A stretch of 64,000 bases of DNA, taken from Eudorina sp. 2006-703-Eu-15 (Eukaryota; Chlorophyta; Chlorophyceae; Chlamydomonadales; Volvocaceae). The DNA is taken from assembly GCA_003117195.1 (NCBI GenBank), contig BDSI01000018.1, positions 162,230 through 226,229 on the forward strand, given 5' to 3'. Of this stretch, positions 33,836-47,200 are shown one piece after another (positions within the stretch are counted from its first letter, which is position 1; every line of letters begins with the position of its first letter). Below the pieces are notes generated by a model. It was not told the origin of the DNA and searched no databases. It was given only the letters and a program-made list of their open reading frames with translations. The position numbers and the translations under genes are program-made.

Positions 33836-36709
33836 ATGGCGCGACCGCTGCTCCACCGGGGTTCATGTCGCATTGCCCAAGGGCATTGCAATGCCACACG
33901 ATGCCGTCTACTGTATCTTCCGGTCGTCAGCCTGTGCGGGCGAGCGACGCACCGCCCGGCTTCTGTGGCTACGCACCAGGAAGAAGAGGCTTGCACCACG
34001 TGCAGCCAAGACAGCCTTTTCCATTATGAGGAACGTTCGCTTGCAACTCTGAATGCGGCTGGCGCTCCTTCATGCAGCGGTTCTTCGGCTGCGGGCAGCC
34101 GGGCGGCAATTTTCGCCGTTGCGACTGGCCTCTCGTTGCTCTTAGTGGACGCCGCCTCAGCAAGCGGCGGAACGCTTTCGGGAGGAGCATTTGACCTTTT
34201 CAAGGACTTCCTGGTAGGTCGTAGGTTTGGTCGGCAGACGTCATCGACTACGACACGGCGCACCCTGAAACTCTTTAGAGGGACACCTCGCTGTCTTGGC
34301 GCTCGTGACGACTGCAACTTTTATGCGATGTGTATCATCATGTCGTTATCATGGTCAAAACCGACACACGTACGAGCGTTTGTGGCGCACTGGGACCGTT
34401 TTGGACGGCCGTTCGCCTGCCTTCCGCCACCCTTCCCCAGCCCTCCGAAGCACGCCCCTCTCTTACTCAGTTCCATCCACCGCTGCCTCATGTCGCCTAC
34501 CAAATTTCGTTATCGATACGAAGCCTCATTCCCGCCTCCGGTCACCAGAACCCGCCGTGTGTGACGTACACATTCACCACCACAGGACCAAGTCGAGGCA
34601 ATGGGGCCAGCAGGGGGATTTGTGTTTGTGCTTGTGGTGATGCTGAGCGAGATGATCCCGCTCTTTCCCACCCAGCCGCTCTCCCTGGCCAGCGGGCTGC
34701 TGTTTGGCGGCAAACAGGTGCGGCTGGTTCGGGCCTCGTGCATCCTCGAGCGTACGGCTGTGCCAAGGATCACGACCATGCGTCCAATACCATCCAAGGG
34801 ACCAAGTCCTTAAGCCTCGAGGTCTCTGGCGCACCACGCGCGGAGTCCTGTGCCCAGGTTCCGGGGCTTGGCGAATCGTGACGCTGTGCCCTTCTCAACT
34901 GCGCTCGAGTCATTCAAATTTCCCCCCTGCCGCTGCCGCTGCCGCTGTCGCCCATCAGGGTGCGGTGCTGATGCTGATTGGGGTGACGCTGGCGGCGGTG
35001 AACGCCTTCGTCATCTCCAGGGGAGTGGGTCGCCCGCTGGCCGAGAAGGTGAGCACACCAAGGGAGGAAGGGCGCCATGCGGGGGCTGTATGTTGGGGCC
35101 CCGTGATGCCCCGTGTTCAGCTAGGTTAGGTGGTTCCGGTGATGCTTCCACCGGATCGAGGCACTTGCAGGCACTTACACAGATCTGTCGGCGGTCTTGA
35201 TGGTGTACGTCGCCGTCACCGTTCACTTCTTGAAGGCAACGGGCATCGGTGATTTGGGTTCCGGGTGTCATCCGTCGCCTGCATCACCTGTCACGCTGGG
35301 CTTCTCTTGTCGTGGCTCAATTTCCTGGTACTCGGGACTGCTGCGCCCATCGCACATCATGCACTGCGAAAGAGCACACAGGCGCACACACTTGATCCAC
35401 GTGAGCGGGTGTATGTTGTTCAAATGGGTGGTTGTGTTCAACTTAACAACACACATGCGGCTCTCCCGTGAAGCACGCCCCCATCCTCGCGCCCATCCTC
35501 CGCCCCATCTGAGTGCCCGCCCCCAACGCCGCCCGCCTTGGCCTCCCCTCCGCAGATCATTTCCATGGAGATGAGTGAGGAGACGGGCGACTCGCCCTCC
35601 GCCGCGAGCCACAACGCGGTGGCGCACAAGCTGGCCGAGGTGCAGCGCACCATCGAGACGGGCACCTTCTGGCAGCAACTGATCGCGGTGGCGCTGCTGC
35701 GCCTCACCCCCGTGGTGCCCTTCTCCGCGTCCAACTACGTGTTGGGTCTCACTCCGCTGCAGCTGCCCGCATTCCTGGGCGGCACCGTGGCGGGCATGGC
35801 CGTGTGGAGCGTGCTCTATGCGTCCCTGGGCGGCGCGGGTCGGACCCTGCTGGAGAGCGGCGTGGACATGGGCACGGTGTTTGCGGGTGAGGCTGACGTG
35901 AGGCTGGTCATGGGGTGTCTCGGGTGTAGGATGGACTGGGGGCTTGGGAAACATTACTGCAGGGGCATGGTGATGCAGTGGATCCGCGGGTCTTCTTCCG
36001 CGACAGCCGAAGCAGACTCACGTCACACGGCAAGCGGGAGGGCCTGCATGAGGTGTCGCCACCGGGGTGGGGGCTGCACACGAGGGTGGCGGTGAGGCCG
36101 ATTGACCTGGGCACGTGTAGGGCACCCCGCAGGAGGAGGGACATCTCGGGCGACCGCAGGGATGGGCCGTGCTGTGGGTAGTGTCTCTGCAACCAGTAGA
36201 ATATTCTAGGCAGTGCCTGTTTGGCAAACACACCCATTTGGGTTCTCGCGGCTCAATTTCTTTTCACACACACCCATGAGTATCGGTCGCCTCCGGCGGC
36301 TCCGTTTCTTTTCAGACATGAGTACGGGGTCCGCGGATCCCATGTCCACCGGTGAAGTCAGGTCCCGGCTCAGTACCACGTAGAGACCCGGGAGGGGTAC
36401 GGTGACCGCGTCGCGCCACACTGCAACCCCGCCTGCTTGTCCTCCGCAGAGTTGGCAGAGCGCTCCGGGGCCTACACTCGACCCGTCCTCCTGGCGGCGG
36501 GCGGCTTGGCGGCCGCGGTCGCGGTGGCCTACGTCGTGAGTCGGCAGCTGAGCCCGGCGGGCGGCGCAGCGGTGCCTGGAGGCAGCGTGGGCGCTGTGGG
36601 CAGCAGCGCCGGCAGCCTGGATGGTAGCTCGGTGGTCCGGGGTTCGGGTACCGGCGGGGATGATGACCGGGAGGTGCTGGTGCGGGAGGAGCAGCTGATG
36701 CGGAAGTGA
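33836..36709 (+). CDS. VTT-domain membrane protein (TVP38/TMEM64, DedA-like)
   Basis: Five exons, 33836-34213, 34586-34717, 34959-35048, 35556-35886 and 36450-36709, join in frame to 396 residues. Donors are GTAGGT, GTGCGG, GTGAGC and GTGAGG. The first 100 residues are Ser/Arg/Cys-rich and could be an organelle transit peptide; the ATG at 33836 is the longest in-frame choice and the least certain part. The VTT core runs from about residue 128: MGPAGGFVFVLVVMLSEM, then IPLFPTQPLSLASGLLFGG, a helix GAVLMLIGVTLAAVNAFVIS ending in RGVGR, and LRLTPVVPFSASNYVLGLT, the conserved second half. A last helix near 320-340 and an acidic tail end the protein. Family members are multi-pass proteins of endomembranes or plastids; several have lipid scramblase activity. 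Which membrane applies here is unknown. Confidence 0.88.
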
Positions 36710-39700
36710 GGGAGCGCGAGCGGTGAGGGGGGCGCGCAGGGGACGGTTCAACGCGCGTGGAGTGTCGCGGAGAGCAGACCGGGAGGAGGGGAACGGGCGT
36801 TCGGGAGCAGGCGAGTGGCGAGGGCTGCAGTACATGGCGAGTAAGGAGGGTGCCGCGAGCTGCAGCTTTGCCTGCGGCCGCCGGCGAAGTGGGCGCCGGT
36901 GCACCGACCTGCGTCCGGAGGTTGTCGTTGAAAATTGGAGAGCGTGAGGGGCGCAACCTGAGGGATGTGTGAGGAGAAGTCTACAGCGCTGCACCTAGCC
37001 CGTTATTTGGACGATGAGCGGATGTTTCCATAGCGTTCCTTATGACTAGGCCTCTCGGTCTCTTTTCCTTTTTGGAGCCCGTTTTCTTTGTTGCGCTTCC
37101 GAGCCTGTCTGAACCGAGTTCGAGCGGAGGTATTTCGGTTAGGGAAGACCCGACCCTCGAGATCAACTCGAGTGGAGGGACACGTGGGAGGAAGAGTTGC
37201 GACCGACCCGTGCTCACTGCCAACCCCGACAGCGGACTGTTAGGCTCCCGATGTTGGTGCACAGGGCGGGGCGCGACCAGCTCTGTACTCCTGACCGCTT
37301 GCTCCGTCCGAGGTTGAGAGATCGCGCAAGACTGCATGGACGGCGTCAGCCACCTGAAGACGATTGTTTCCTAGGGAAGCCTGCACCTTTACCAGTGAAG
37401 AAAGTTGCGGCAAGCGCGGGGCGCAAGCGCGAAGGCGGGTGACAGAGAGCGGTCACCACCCCCTGGCAGCGCATATGCAGGAGTGAAGGCCGAGTTGGGG
37501 CGGGTGAAAAGCGGACCTGGAGGCTTACTTCTGGTTTGCGCAGTCTCTGCAGATTGAGAGGCCGCGGCTGCTTGAGCTGCCTAGATGATGATGCAGTGCT
37601 GCCAAGGCAAGGGCTTCGAGAAAGCGTGTGTGTGTGCGCCTGTGCGATTAGACACCTGTTGAGTGCGGCATTGCTTCCGTTTCGTTATATCGTGTTGGCG
37701 CTTGATACCTGAGGCCGTTGCGCGTGTGCGCTGAGTGTGTTGTTGGTCATTCCCGGTGCGACTGGTGCTGGAACAACTGCACCGCCGGCCGGGCGATCAT
37801 GCGTTTGCGGTGCGCGAAAGGCAGTGCCTTTGCGGTCAGTTGGTTTGCCGATGCAACGCACTCTTTTAGGAGCGGGACTGCTTTTGAAAGGTCTGGCAGC
37901 GCAGCGCGCGCGGACGGTACAGGTTGAAGCGAGAGTCGGACATGCGAGGCAGCGCAGTGGGAGATTTCGCAGGAAGCGTAGCTGCGTTTGCACAGCAGGC
38001 TGGTGTCTTCACATCGGTTGCGAGGGCACTGCACGGTGATAAGGGTATACGGCGTTTGGGTAGTCTGAGAGGAGTCCTCCTAGGTCTATATACAGGTCTA
38101 CTCCCGGCTTGCTTCTCACCCAGCAGAGGGCGCGCAGGACTAGGCCCGCGGGGTTGGGTGCGAGACTGCTTGTTACGTTTCACATGTTGGTCTTGTGTAA
38201 ATTTGGTACGGGAGTAGGGATGTGGCGTCTTTTCCGCCTGCGTTTATGGTTTATCACGGTCCTAGGTGGTAAACCAGTACTGCGTCGGGGCTACCCTTTT
38301 CCGGAGGCAGTGGGTGGAGGTCCTACATCGTTGCTTGATCTTCATGCCTTGAAAGGGTGGCTAGTTGCCGTTCAGGCGTTCATGGGGTTCTCCGGCAGCG
38401 AGTTGCCGCATGTTGGCTTCGCAACCTGGGTGGGCGTTGTCCTGCCTGTTGGACTAGGGCTCAGTAGCCGGTCACCTTCGCACGGCCGTGGGCCCGTGGC
38501 TGAGGACCTAGTGGGCGGGGACCGGGGAGAAGGGCCTTACTGCGGAAGCATATTACATGTGGACCCTTGTTGGGGTCCGCTGTAACGTTCATTCATTGAT
38601 ATGGATGAACGGACCGCAAGGCCTGGGGCGCGCGGTTGGTAGTATGCGCACAGGGCGTCCAGTGCCTGGCACTCATTTAGTGCAGGCGGTAAGCACTCCA
38701 TGCGCGTCGGCCTGTCGTGCACCGATGACGGCACGGCAAATCTGTTGTTCAGACTACCGTAGCAGGCAGGTGGTGTCGCAGGACAGCTTCGGGTCACGGG
38801 AAGCGTAGGCGCGGATGCTGCCGGGCATGCAGTACAGCTACACTTGCCCTGCGCTTCTTGCACCTACACAAATGTAACAATACCTGTAAACCTGTACAGC
38901 CCACATGCACCAAGACCATGCCCGTGTGGCAGACAGGATACCCTGCCGCAAGCAACGCACGGCCACATTGGGTATTTGCGGTCCGACGGACAGGGCTCCA
39001 CGACCCACGGGTCGATGGCCAGTCGGATGTACCCATCCACCTCATGGGAACGATTTACCTCAGCTACCACCGCCGCCGTTGGGGCAGGCCCCTCTCCGCT
39101 GAACATCGCAGATGAACTGAACAAGTTTAGAAGATGTGCTGGTGTTCGTCTCGCGAGTGCATGTGTTGCCGTACGTAGACCGTCTGACGAGGACGCACGG
39201 CGGGAGGCTGCCCGGCACCTGGCGGCACCGGCGGGGCCTCAGACGGCCATGGTACATACGGTGGCCGTGTAGAGGGGCCGCTTCGTCCCCTAGTTCACGT
39301 AGTGCGGGTAGGCTGTGGAGGTCAGGGCGTGCCTACGTGTGGGCAGTAGCTTCCGCCGCACAGAGAATGGAGCCTGGGCCCTCAGTGTTACTGGCTTCTC
39401 TAGGCTTCTCTCGGGCGTCTGAAGGCAACTGGCCGGCGGGCAGGGCGCCTTGTCGCCACCGGCAATGGCGAACCCGTGCACCTGGCCCCAACTGGCAACT
39501 GGTGTACTGGTCACATCTCGCGACCAACCAAGAATACTGTCATGAATGTGTTGTATCTTGGGCCGCTTGGGAAAATGGGTAAAACGGCTGCCAGGAGAAG
39601 ATCGCTGCTAACGGAAACGCTATCAGCATAGCTCGTCCCAACCGACACACAAGGTCAAAGAAGGACGAATGTTACTGAATCTTTCATTGTGTGATATGTT

Positions 39701-39821
39701 TTGCAATAGCCCTGCCTGCACACTCTGCGTGGTGCGGCGAAGTGGTGGTTAGCGCAGTCGGCGTGCGGCTCGCTGGGATAAACGCAACTGTAAAGTTCTT
39801 GAACCATTACAATCAAACGAA
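36710..39821. other. 3.1-kb intergenic region with a LINE 3' end
   Basis: No gene model is supported. The stretch ending at about 38606 is a LINE 3' remnant, listed separately. One minus-strand segment, about 38942-39119, looks coding (DGYIRLAIDPWVVEPCPSDR) and ends at a possible donor, but no partner exon was found. The last few hundred bases should include the OXA1 promoter. Confidence 0.4.
38200..38606 (+). mobile_element. 5'-truncated LINE remnant, 3' untranslated part
   Basis: GGGGTCCGCTGTAACGTTCA and the following TTCATT tail at about 38575-38600 match the 3' terminus of the minus-strand LINE at 4740. Upstream sequence differs, so this is a related subfamily or an old copy. The 5' limit given here is only a guess, and I found no target duplication. 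Confidence 0.5.
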
Positions 39822-42800
39822 ATGGCGCAGCGTTTGCGGGCCTTGCAGCGGACAGCGACGTTTGTGCTTAATCATGCGGAACCATCAACGTCAGGCGCAG
39901 CTGCGCTAGCCTCGTCTTTCTCGAGCGCGAGTTCATGGATGCAACATCTTCAGCACGATGGACATAAGTCACGAGGCGGCGCGTCATGGCAGAACGGCTA
40001 CTCGTGGCACAGCAGCATCGGCGCCCGCTACGCCTCGACGAAAGCCGCTGCGCCAGCAGCGGGCTCCAGCACGTCCGGTCCCGTTGACGACTCATCCGCA
40101 CCACCCAGCGGCGTTGACCTGACGCCGCCACCCGAGTTCTTCCCCTTACCGGAAAGCAGCGCTGCGGAAGTCGCGACTGCCATCCACCAGGCCTGTGACG
40201 CCCTGGAGCGGGCCTCCCTCATGGGCGCCAAGGCGGACGCTTTCTTTGCGGCGTCATGGTGCATCAGCGGCTTGGAGGCGGTGCACGATATCCTGGGGAC
40301 ACCCTGGTGCGCTGCGCCGGGGGTGGGGGGGGGCGGGGCGGCGCCGGGTGGTGAGGGTGGGGTGCATTTAGGGGCGTGTGATGGCGCGGGCGGCGAGAGT
40401 GAGGGTGAGGCGTGTCTGTGGGTGCGGCGTTCGTCGTGGCTGCATCATGGGAGGGGCGCTGGACGTTCCGCAGATCGCCAAGGTTGCTGTCGCTGGGATT
40501 GGTGGAGGGGGACTGAGGTGCCCGGTGGGAGGGGCGGCCGGAATTCCACGGGGCCGGACAGTGCTGAGCAGGGCGGAGACGGAAGCGATGGTGGTGGTGG
40601 TGGTGGTGGTGGTGCGGGTTTCATTCCGAGAGGGGGGACTTGGATGCGGCTGGCTGTGAAGTGGCCGGGCCGGTTGCCGGGCTGTACCGCGCCCTGCCCG
40701 CGCCCTCACTCACTCACTCCTTCCTCTCCTCCCTTCCCCTCTCTCAGGTGGATTTCCATTATGCTGTTCAACATCAGTTTGCGGCTGTGCACCTTTCCGC
40801 TGATGGTCCTCGCGCAGAAGGGCTCGGCCAAGATGATGGTGAGGCGCGGAGGGAGCAGGGGGGGGAGGGGCTCACCGGGTCGTGAGCAGCGCACCCACCC
40901 ACCCCGACAGCGGACTTGGCCCCCCCCGGCCCCACCCAGCAGCCACCTGCGCATGCACCGCCCATTCGACCCCAACCCTAGCCTTCCAGGTCGCTGCCAA
41001 CCCACACACCCACCTAACCTGAACCCCAACCCCGCGCAGGAGTTCAACTACGCACTGCTCCACGCGAAGAAGCTCCAAGAGGCGGCCATGAAGGCGGTGG
41101 GTGGAGGCGTGGAGGGGTCCAGGGCGGGCGTGCAACCTGCAACGAGGTAGTGCAGGGTGTGGCCCGGGTCCTCAAACACGTGCAGGGAGGCCTGGAGGGT
41201 TGGGTTGGCGCGCCTGTCGCGTTGAGACGGTTGGGGGGAGAGGAACGAGAGGGGCCTCACGACGAGGGCGCTGCTGAAACCGTCCAGGGGCCTGGCGGGA
41301 CCTCGAACCACATTCGCTGACCAGCACCCGGTACCTCCCCTCCGGCCTACCCCCACCCGGGTCCCACCCGACCCCCACCCCCTCCCGGACGGCCTCCCTC
41401 CCCTCCTGCCCCCAGACCTCCCGGACGGAGCACGACCGACTGTTCAATGCCTTCCGGGCCGAGTACACCGCTGTGGTGGGTGGCTGGGTGGTTGTGGGTG
41501 GTCGGGTGGCTAGGCAAGGGGTGAGGCTGGGGGGTGTTGGAGAGTGGGGCAGCGGGACGGTGCATGGTGGGGGTTTAAATTGGACAGAGAAAAGAATGCG
41601 TGGGTGTATGCGCCGGGGCCGGAATGGAAGGTGACGTTGCGTGGCGGGGTGGGCCCCGGCTGCATGCCCCTCCGTCCCCCATCTTGGGGCCCTCATGGGC
41701 CTCTCGGGGAGATCGCTACCCCGCCGTGCACAGCCGCCTCACGATACACCCACGCGTTTTGTATGTGGGTGGACCTGGCTGTCACTGCGCCGGGCCCTCC
41801 CGCCGCCTCGTGCCCCCGCCCCCTCTGCTGCCCTCCGCCCTCCCGTCCAGACCTCCAAGCACGGCGACCCGGTCAAGACGGCCCTGATGGTGCCCGGCGT
41901 CATGATCTTCAACGGCTTCGTCTTCCTGTCGATCTTCAACGGCATCAGCAAACTGATGGCGGCCAAGGTACGGCTTGTGGACCCGGCAGTGAACCTCCTC
42001 CCTTTTGAGGGGATGGGGAAGGCGTGAGGGTGCGACAAACTCTTCTGTGAGCGTGTGAACGCTGTGTTGCAGAGGATGGCGGCTGACGGATGTGCACAAG
42101 TGGGTTTGGGTGGGGGTGGGGGTGTTGGGCACTAGGGGAATGCGTGGGCGCGGGGTCACGGTGCACCAAAAACCGGTAGCCGGCCCAGTCAGCGCCGGTG
42201 AGCGGTACATGGCCTGTGAGGTTTGTTGACAATATCGCACCCACCCCCCCGCCCTTTTATACACGTCTTGCTTTGCCGGGACGCCTGGCAAGACCACGCA
42301 AGTGCGGGGCACCACACCCCATCAGCTGTGTCCAACGCACCACGACGCAACGCCGCCCCTCCCCTCCCCCGCACACACAACTCCGTACGTCCTCAGGTCC
42401 CCTCCCTGACCACGGGCGGGGCGCTGTGGTTCCACGACCTCACCCTGCCAGACCCCTATTTCGGATTGCCCATCATGTGCACCTTGGTCACCCTGGCCAT
42501 GGTGGAGTACGGCATCAACTTGGCGGGCGACGCGGGCCCTATGCCCTCGGAGCGGCAACAGGCCACCAAGTGAGAGGGGCTGGCTGCCGGGCACCGGGGG
42601 CGGGAGGGCTCCCTCGCCGATCGGCGTCAAAACTCAACAGTACAGAATATACTTGTTACTTATTACGGAATCTCTGACTGTGGCGATTCTTTGAGCGTTT
42701 TCACGCATACTTCACATTTCTCCGGATGTGGTCATTCCGGTGCGGGGCAGGCAGTAATCGGAGCGCTCAAAGTCTGACTCGGCCCGCATGTCGGCCCCTC

Positions 42801-44240
42801 GTACCCTGCCCTGCCCTGCCGTACCCTGCCCCGCCCTGCCCTGCCCTGCCCTGCCCTGCCCTGCCCTGCCCTGCCGTACCCTGCCCCGCCCTGCCCTGCC
42901 CTGCCCTGCCCTGCCCTGCCCTGCCCTGCCCTGCCCTGCCCTGCCCTGCCCTGCCCTGCCCTGCCCTGCCCTGCCCTGCCCTGCCCTGCCCTGCCCTGCC
43001 CTGCCCTGCCCTGCCCTGCCCTGCCCTGCCCTGCCCTGCCCTGCCCTGCCCTGCCCTGCCCTGCCCTGCCCTGCCCTGCCCTGCCCTGCCGTGCCCACCA
43101 GGACCATGAAGTGGGTGTTCCGGGTGCTGGCCTGCATGTTCATCCCCGCGGGCAACTACGTCGCGGCGGGCACCGCGCTCCTGTGGGTGTCCAACACGGC
43201 GTTCGGGGTGGTGCAGGGGATGCTGCTGCGGAACGACGGCGTGCGCAACCGCCTGGGGCTGCCCTCGATGGAGGTGCGGCCGGAGGGGGCGCGTTCGTTT
43301 GGGTTGCGTGGGAAGGCGGAATGACGCAGTGGCGCTGTGACGCCGGGAGGGGCGTAACAGGGGACACAAAGGTCGGGATGCGCTGTTCAAAGAGCCATGT
43401 CACAACCCTCCCGGTCGCGTTCTCGCGTGGTTGGGCTGAAGCGGTCCAGGAGTGCTGACGTTTGGGGGTTCACTGGTGATGTGACGTGACGTGATGTGGG
43501 GTGTGGTGTGGTGTGGTGTGGGGTGGGGTGTGGGGTGGGGTGGGGTGGGGTGGGGTGGGGTGGGGTGGGGTGTGGGGTGGGGTGGGGTGGGGTGGGGTGG
43601 GGGGGGGGTGGGGGGGGTGGGGTGGGGTGTGGGGTGGGGTGGGGTGTGGGGTGTGGGGTGGGGTGGGGTGGGGTGTTGGACGTGGAGGGTAGGGCAGAGG
43701 TGTCGGAAGGCTGGTCGGTTGCCCTGCGTGCCGTGGCCTGTGTGTGTTTGCAGCGCCGTACAGGCCCCACGGCCTCATGGCTGCTGCAGCGCTGGTGGGC
43801 TCCTCCCCCCGAGGGTGTCCACTGTTCAGGCGCCTCCCTGCCTGCCCAACAGCCCACCTATCACACCGCCCTATCTCCTGCCTCCGCCCGCCCCCGTCCC
43901 ACCCCGTCCCGTGGACGTCGTCACTTCGCTGGAGGTCCTGGTACAGTCGAGTATTCATCGGATATTCGCTCCGGCAGCAGCGCAGTATAAACATGTCTAT
44001 CAATTTCCTACACCCCGTCCCGGCCCGTCCCACCCCGTTCCCCGGGGCCCCCCTCAGGCGCTGCGAGAGATGAACGCCCGGGTGCTTGAGGCCAACAGCG
44101 CAAGTGCACCCAAGCCCGCGGAGGGCCCCGCCTCCGTCTTGTCCACCGCCGCCTCATCCTCCTCGGACGCCGCGGCCGCGATCAACACGCCGCTGCTCTC
44201 CCGGCCGCCCACCGCGGCGGCGGGGCGGGCGAGGGGGTGA
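39822..44240 (+). CDS. OXA1: mitochondrial inner-membrane insertase OXA1
   Basis: Eight exons, 39822-40306, 40748-40838, 41040-41096, 41416-41475, 41851-41967, 42397-42569, 43102-43273 and 44058-44240, join in frame to 445 residues, close to the length of plant and animal OXA1. The N-terminus (MAQRLRALQRTATFVLNHAE, later GARYAST) is a Ser/Arg-rich mitochondrial presequence. The YidC/Oxa1/Alb3 core starts at HDILGTPWWISIML (about 155) and includes helices at FNISLRLCTFPLMVLAQ, ALMVPGVMIFNGFVFLSIF, a Gly/Trp-containing loop (TGGALWFHDLTLPDPYFG), and NYVAAGTALLWVSNTAFGVV followed by QGMLLRN. A basic, Ala/Ser-rich matrix tail closes the protein. OXA1 inserts mitochondrially made and some imported proteins, such as COX subunits, into the inner membrane. 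The mitochondrial form is preferred over plastid ALB3 because of the presequence and overall length. Confidence 0.9.
42804..43091. repeat. CCTGC pentanucleotide satellite in OXA1 intron 6
   Basis: The tract is made of CCTGC units. The last 200 bp or so (about 42887-43090) are an uninterrupted run of about 40 copies. The first part holds two copies of a variant block containing GTACCCTGCCCCGCC. It ends ten bases before the acceptor of exon 7, so it forms the whole 3' part of the intron and may serve as its pyrimidine-rich tract. A short run of the same motif also occurs at about 53718-53743. Confidence 0.95.
43496..43676. repeat. GGGGT-rich tract in OXA1 intron 7
   Basis: About 180 bp of GGGGT and GGTGT units with no C on the plus (sense) strand except none-to-few at the edges. 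Dozens of G4 runs spaced by single T make strong G-quadruplex potential in both DNA and pre-mRNA. Confidence 0.95.
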
Positions 44241-47200
44241 AGCTCCGGAGGGAGGGGCCGCTGCAGGAAGGGTGCAATGGAAGGGGTGGACGTTTCGCGG
44301 TTTCGCTGTCTTACTTGACATAGAAGGGGAACAGGCATAACACGTGAGGGGGGCGCAGTGGGGTGAGAGCCAGGCGGCCAATGATGGGGTCTCGCCGCGG
44401 GCCAATGAAGCAGCGGGGGCTGGCGCTGTGGGTTCGTTGGGGGCTGCGGACTGACGCGCGTTGCTGGCTGGGCGAGAGATGTCGATGGGGGAGACGGGCG
44501 AGACGACGTCGCAGTTACCCCGGGGGGGAAGGTCAGGGGGTCAGCACTACAGCGTCCAAACCAGGATTTGCCAACTTGCACACATGCGGAGCCAGAGGAG
44601 AGGGGTGTCGAGCGCGGAGAGGTGTGCTGAGCGCGGAGAGGGGTGTGTTCAGGTGAATGTCGAAAGACTGGCAAGCTCAGCCGAACCCGGGCGAACCCTT
44701 TACACGGAGTTCCGATGTGTGTTCCGGAGGGGCCAGACCCAGCCCCCCGGGAGGTGTGCACAGTCGGCTTGGCCCTGGCCTCGTCCGGTCGGGCTTCGGG
44801 CCTTGGCAGCGACGGCGACCGGCGAGCGATGGTTCTGAAGGGGCCATGACCCCGCTACCACCGGAGGGCCTCGCGGCGCGCATCCCGCCTCTCGCATGTG
44901 GGGTGTGCGGCGGAAGGAGTGCCGAGTTGCGGTGCCGTAGACCCGCGGGGAGCTATGACGTTGCAGCCGTCCGACCGGGCGGTTCGATGGGGGTCCATTG
45001 CAACATGCTGCCTCACGCACTCCGACACCGGGAGGTACTCCACAGCGCACTGATTCGTGATTAGTCGGGATCCGGGAGTGGATGGGGTGGGACTGACGGA
45101 CCCGCAGAAGGCGCTCGCGCGCGTGTGTGGTCGTCGTTACATATCTCTGAGCCGGGGCTGACGCTGATCGGGGCAGCTCCCCTTGTCCATCGGGGAGACC
45201 GCCGAAGCACCCCTCTATTGAGGAGGGGTGAACCACTGCTTTGGCAGGCCGCCTCGAGCCTCGAATGCTCGTGATGGACTGGTGCTCTCCTGGGTCCTGG
45301 AGCGTATGTTTTGATGCAGGTACGGCAACCTATCCGGGGGACCCTAGGTCCATCGCCCGTCTGCTGACGGGCCCCTGGCAACGTGATGGCGCCTGATGCA
45401 CCAACCGACCGGATCGCAGACTCCTTTCGTCAGGAACCAGTGGCCAGTGACCAGTGACCTTGGTGCGACGACCCAAACGGAGCCTTTCTGTGGCACCACG
45501 AGGGAGAGGACTCCAGGGCCGCACCGACCCTCTGCAAAAACTCGGACCGGACCGGCGCATCAACACAAACAGGCACACCACCCAGTCCAGTCCAGTCCAG
45601 TCCAGGGGGCGACCCAACCCTCCGAAGCGTATTCCCACATCACAGTTGATGGATCACAGTTGATGGGTTGAGATTCGCACGCTAGATCGGTGGCGATTGC
45701 TGAACCCTCTGTCTCTACGGATGTGCGGGTGAATGGATGAGGTGGGATCCTTAGTTGGCAGGATCAACCGCCTTGGACCCTCGGTTCGTATGGCGTAGGT
45801 TCGGTGTGATGATGGTTGAAGGTGTGTATCCCCACTGCCCAGCTTGCCGGGTAAGCTGCCAGGCATGTAATCCTCCGACCCCTACCGATTAATCCCAAGG
45901 ACCCACCAGCAACACATTATTATTAAGGCTGGTACAGCGGACCCCGCGGGTCATCGGTGACAGCCATTGGCGACAGCCGAAGCTTCCTCACCATACACTG
46001 CCTAAATGAACTAACGCCACCATGGCGCTCCGGACAGGCTCCACAAGTGCACCGAAACACTCCCCGGGCCCACACTACCAGGGAACCACCCCGTTCCTGA
46101 GAACCAACCACGGCTGGGGATAAAGCCCGCTCAGGGGGAGTTAGCCACCCGGGCGCCCCTACTAGCGAACCACCACCCCAACCAAGGCGGGCTCACGTCT
46201 CCAGCGGTGGCCCGTAGTCTTGGAGAGCCACGGGGGCTCGCGAGCCACCATCAGGGGCCTGCCCGTACGGTCCCACCGGGCCGAAAAACCGCCCAAACCT
46301 AGCGATGGCGCCACCGGGTAGAGCGCGTCCACCCGCGGCCCACTACGATTGAACGCCCACAACACATGTCATGTGCAAATCGGGCCCGTTCAGGTCCATC
46401 TAAGCACGGTTGATCCCATTACCTCCCGAGAGGGTTCTCATTAAACACCGGTGGCAGCAAAAGGATTCCGGCGACAGTCGACACGCCCCTCGCTACGCGC
46501 CTCCATGACGGGAGCAAGCGGCTGCTGCAAAGCCTGGGAGCTGGGACCGTCCGAGCAGCGATGCCGACATACCGCGCATGGGCTAATCTTGCCGGCAGCG
46601 CACGAAGCATACACAAACACCCAACCGTACGACACACAGTAGTACGACACACAGTAGTATGAACATGACATGTACGGTGCGCACAGGTATCAAAAAAGAT
46701 TATGGTACACGGGCGATGCGTCATCGCCCAGGCGGCAAGGCGCGCGCGCCGGATGCCATCAGCGCACATGTGAGAAAAAATAGAAAGGGATCTAACCCGC
46801 AGGCTGCGACCAGCGAATCTGCCGTCACTGCAAAGTGACAATTGCGCAACACATCAATGCGCTTGATGGAAGTTGTCGTCGATCGCCACATTGCTGAAGC
46901 GTTTCCGGCCCCATGCATGTGCCTGTCCTACTCGGTTGCTAAACCTAAACGGCGTTGGCCCCCAAAAGCTAACCGAATGAAAACCTCCACGCGACATCCG
47001 ATATGTCATGACATGGGCCAGCAGGCATGTCAAAATGTCATGCACACCGCTGTCATCTGAAATCTGCATTCCTCGACGTTCATACTACGCAATCCGGACG
47101 AAATGTTCAAGGGGGAAAACCCAGAGCTGTCCTTTCCCCCAGGGACCCTCTTGGACTGGACTGGCTACACACCTTCTCTATGTAAAGCGGTACATGTGGG

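Noticed and set aside
42804..43091. CRISPR-like or telomere-like array
   Set aside because: Units are five bases without spacers and the motif is not a known telomere repeat.
42712..43390. Long repetitive open frames over the CCTGC tract
   Set aside because: A pure pentamer is open in every frame; the tract is inside a well-supported OXA1 intron.
43387..44033. Open frames across the GGGGT-type tract
   Set aside because: They are homopolymer-like products of the satellite within OXA1 intron 7.
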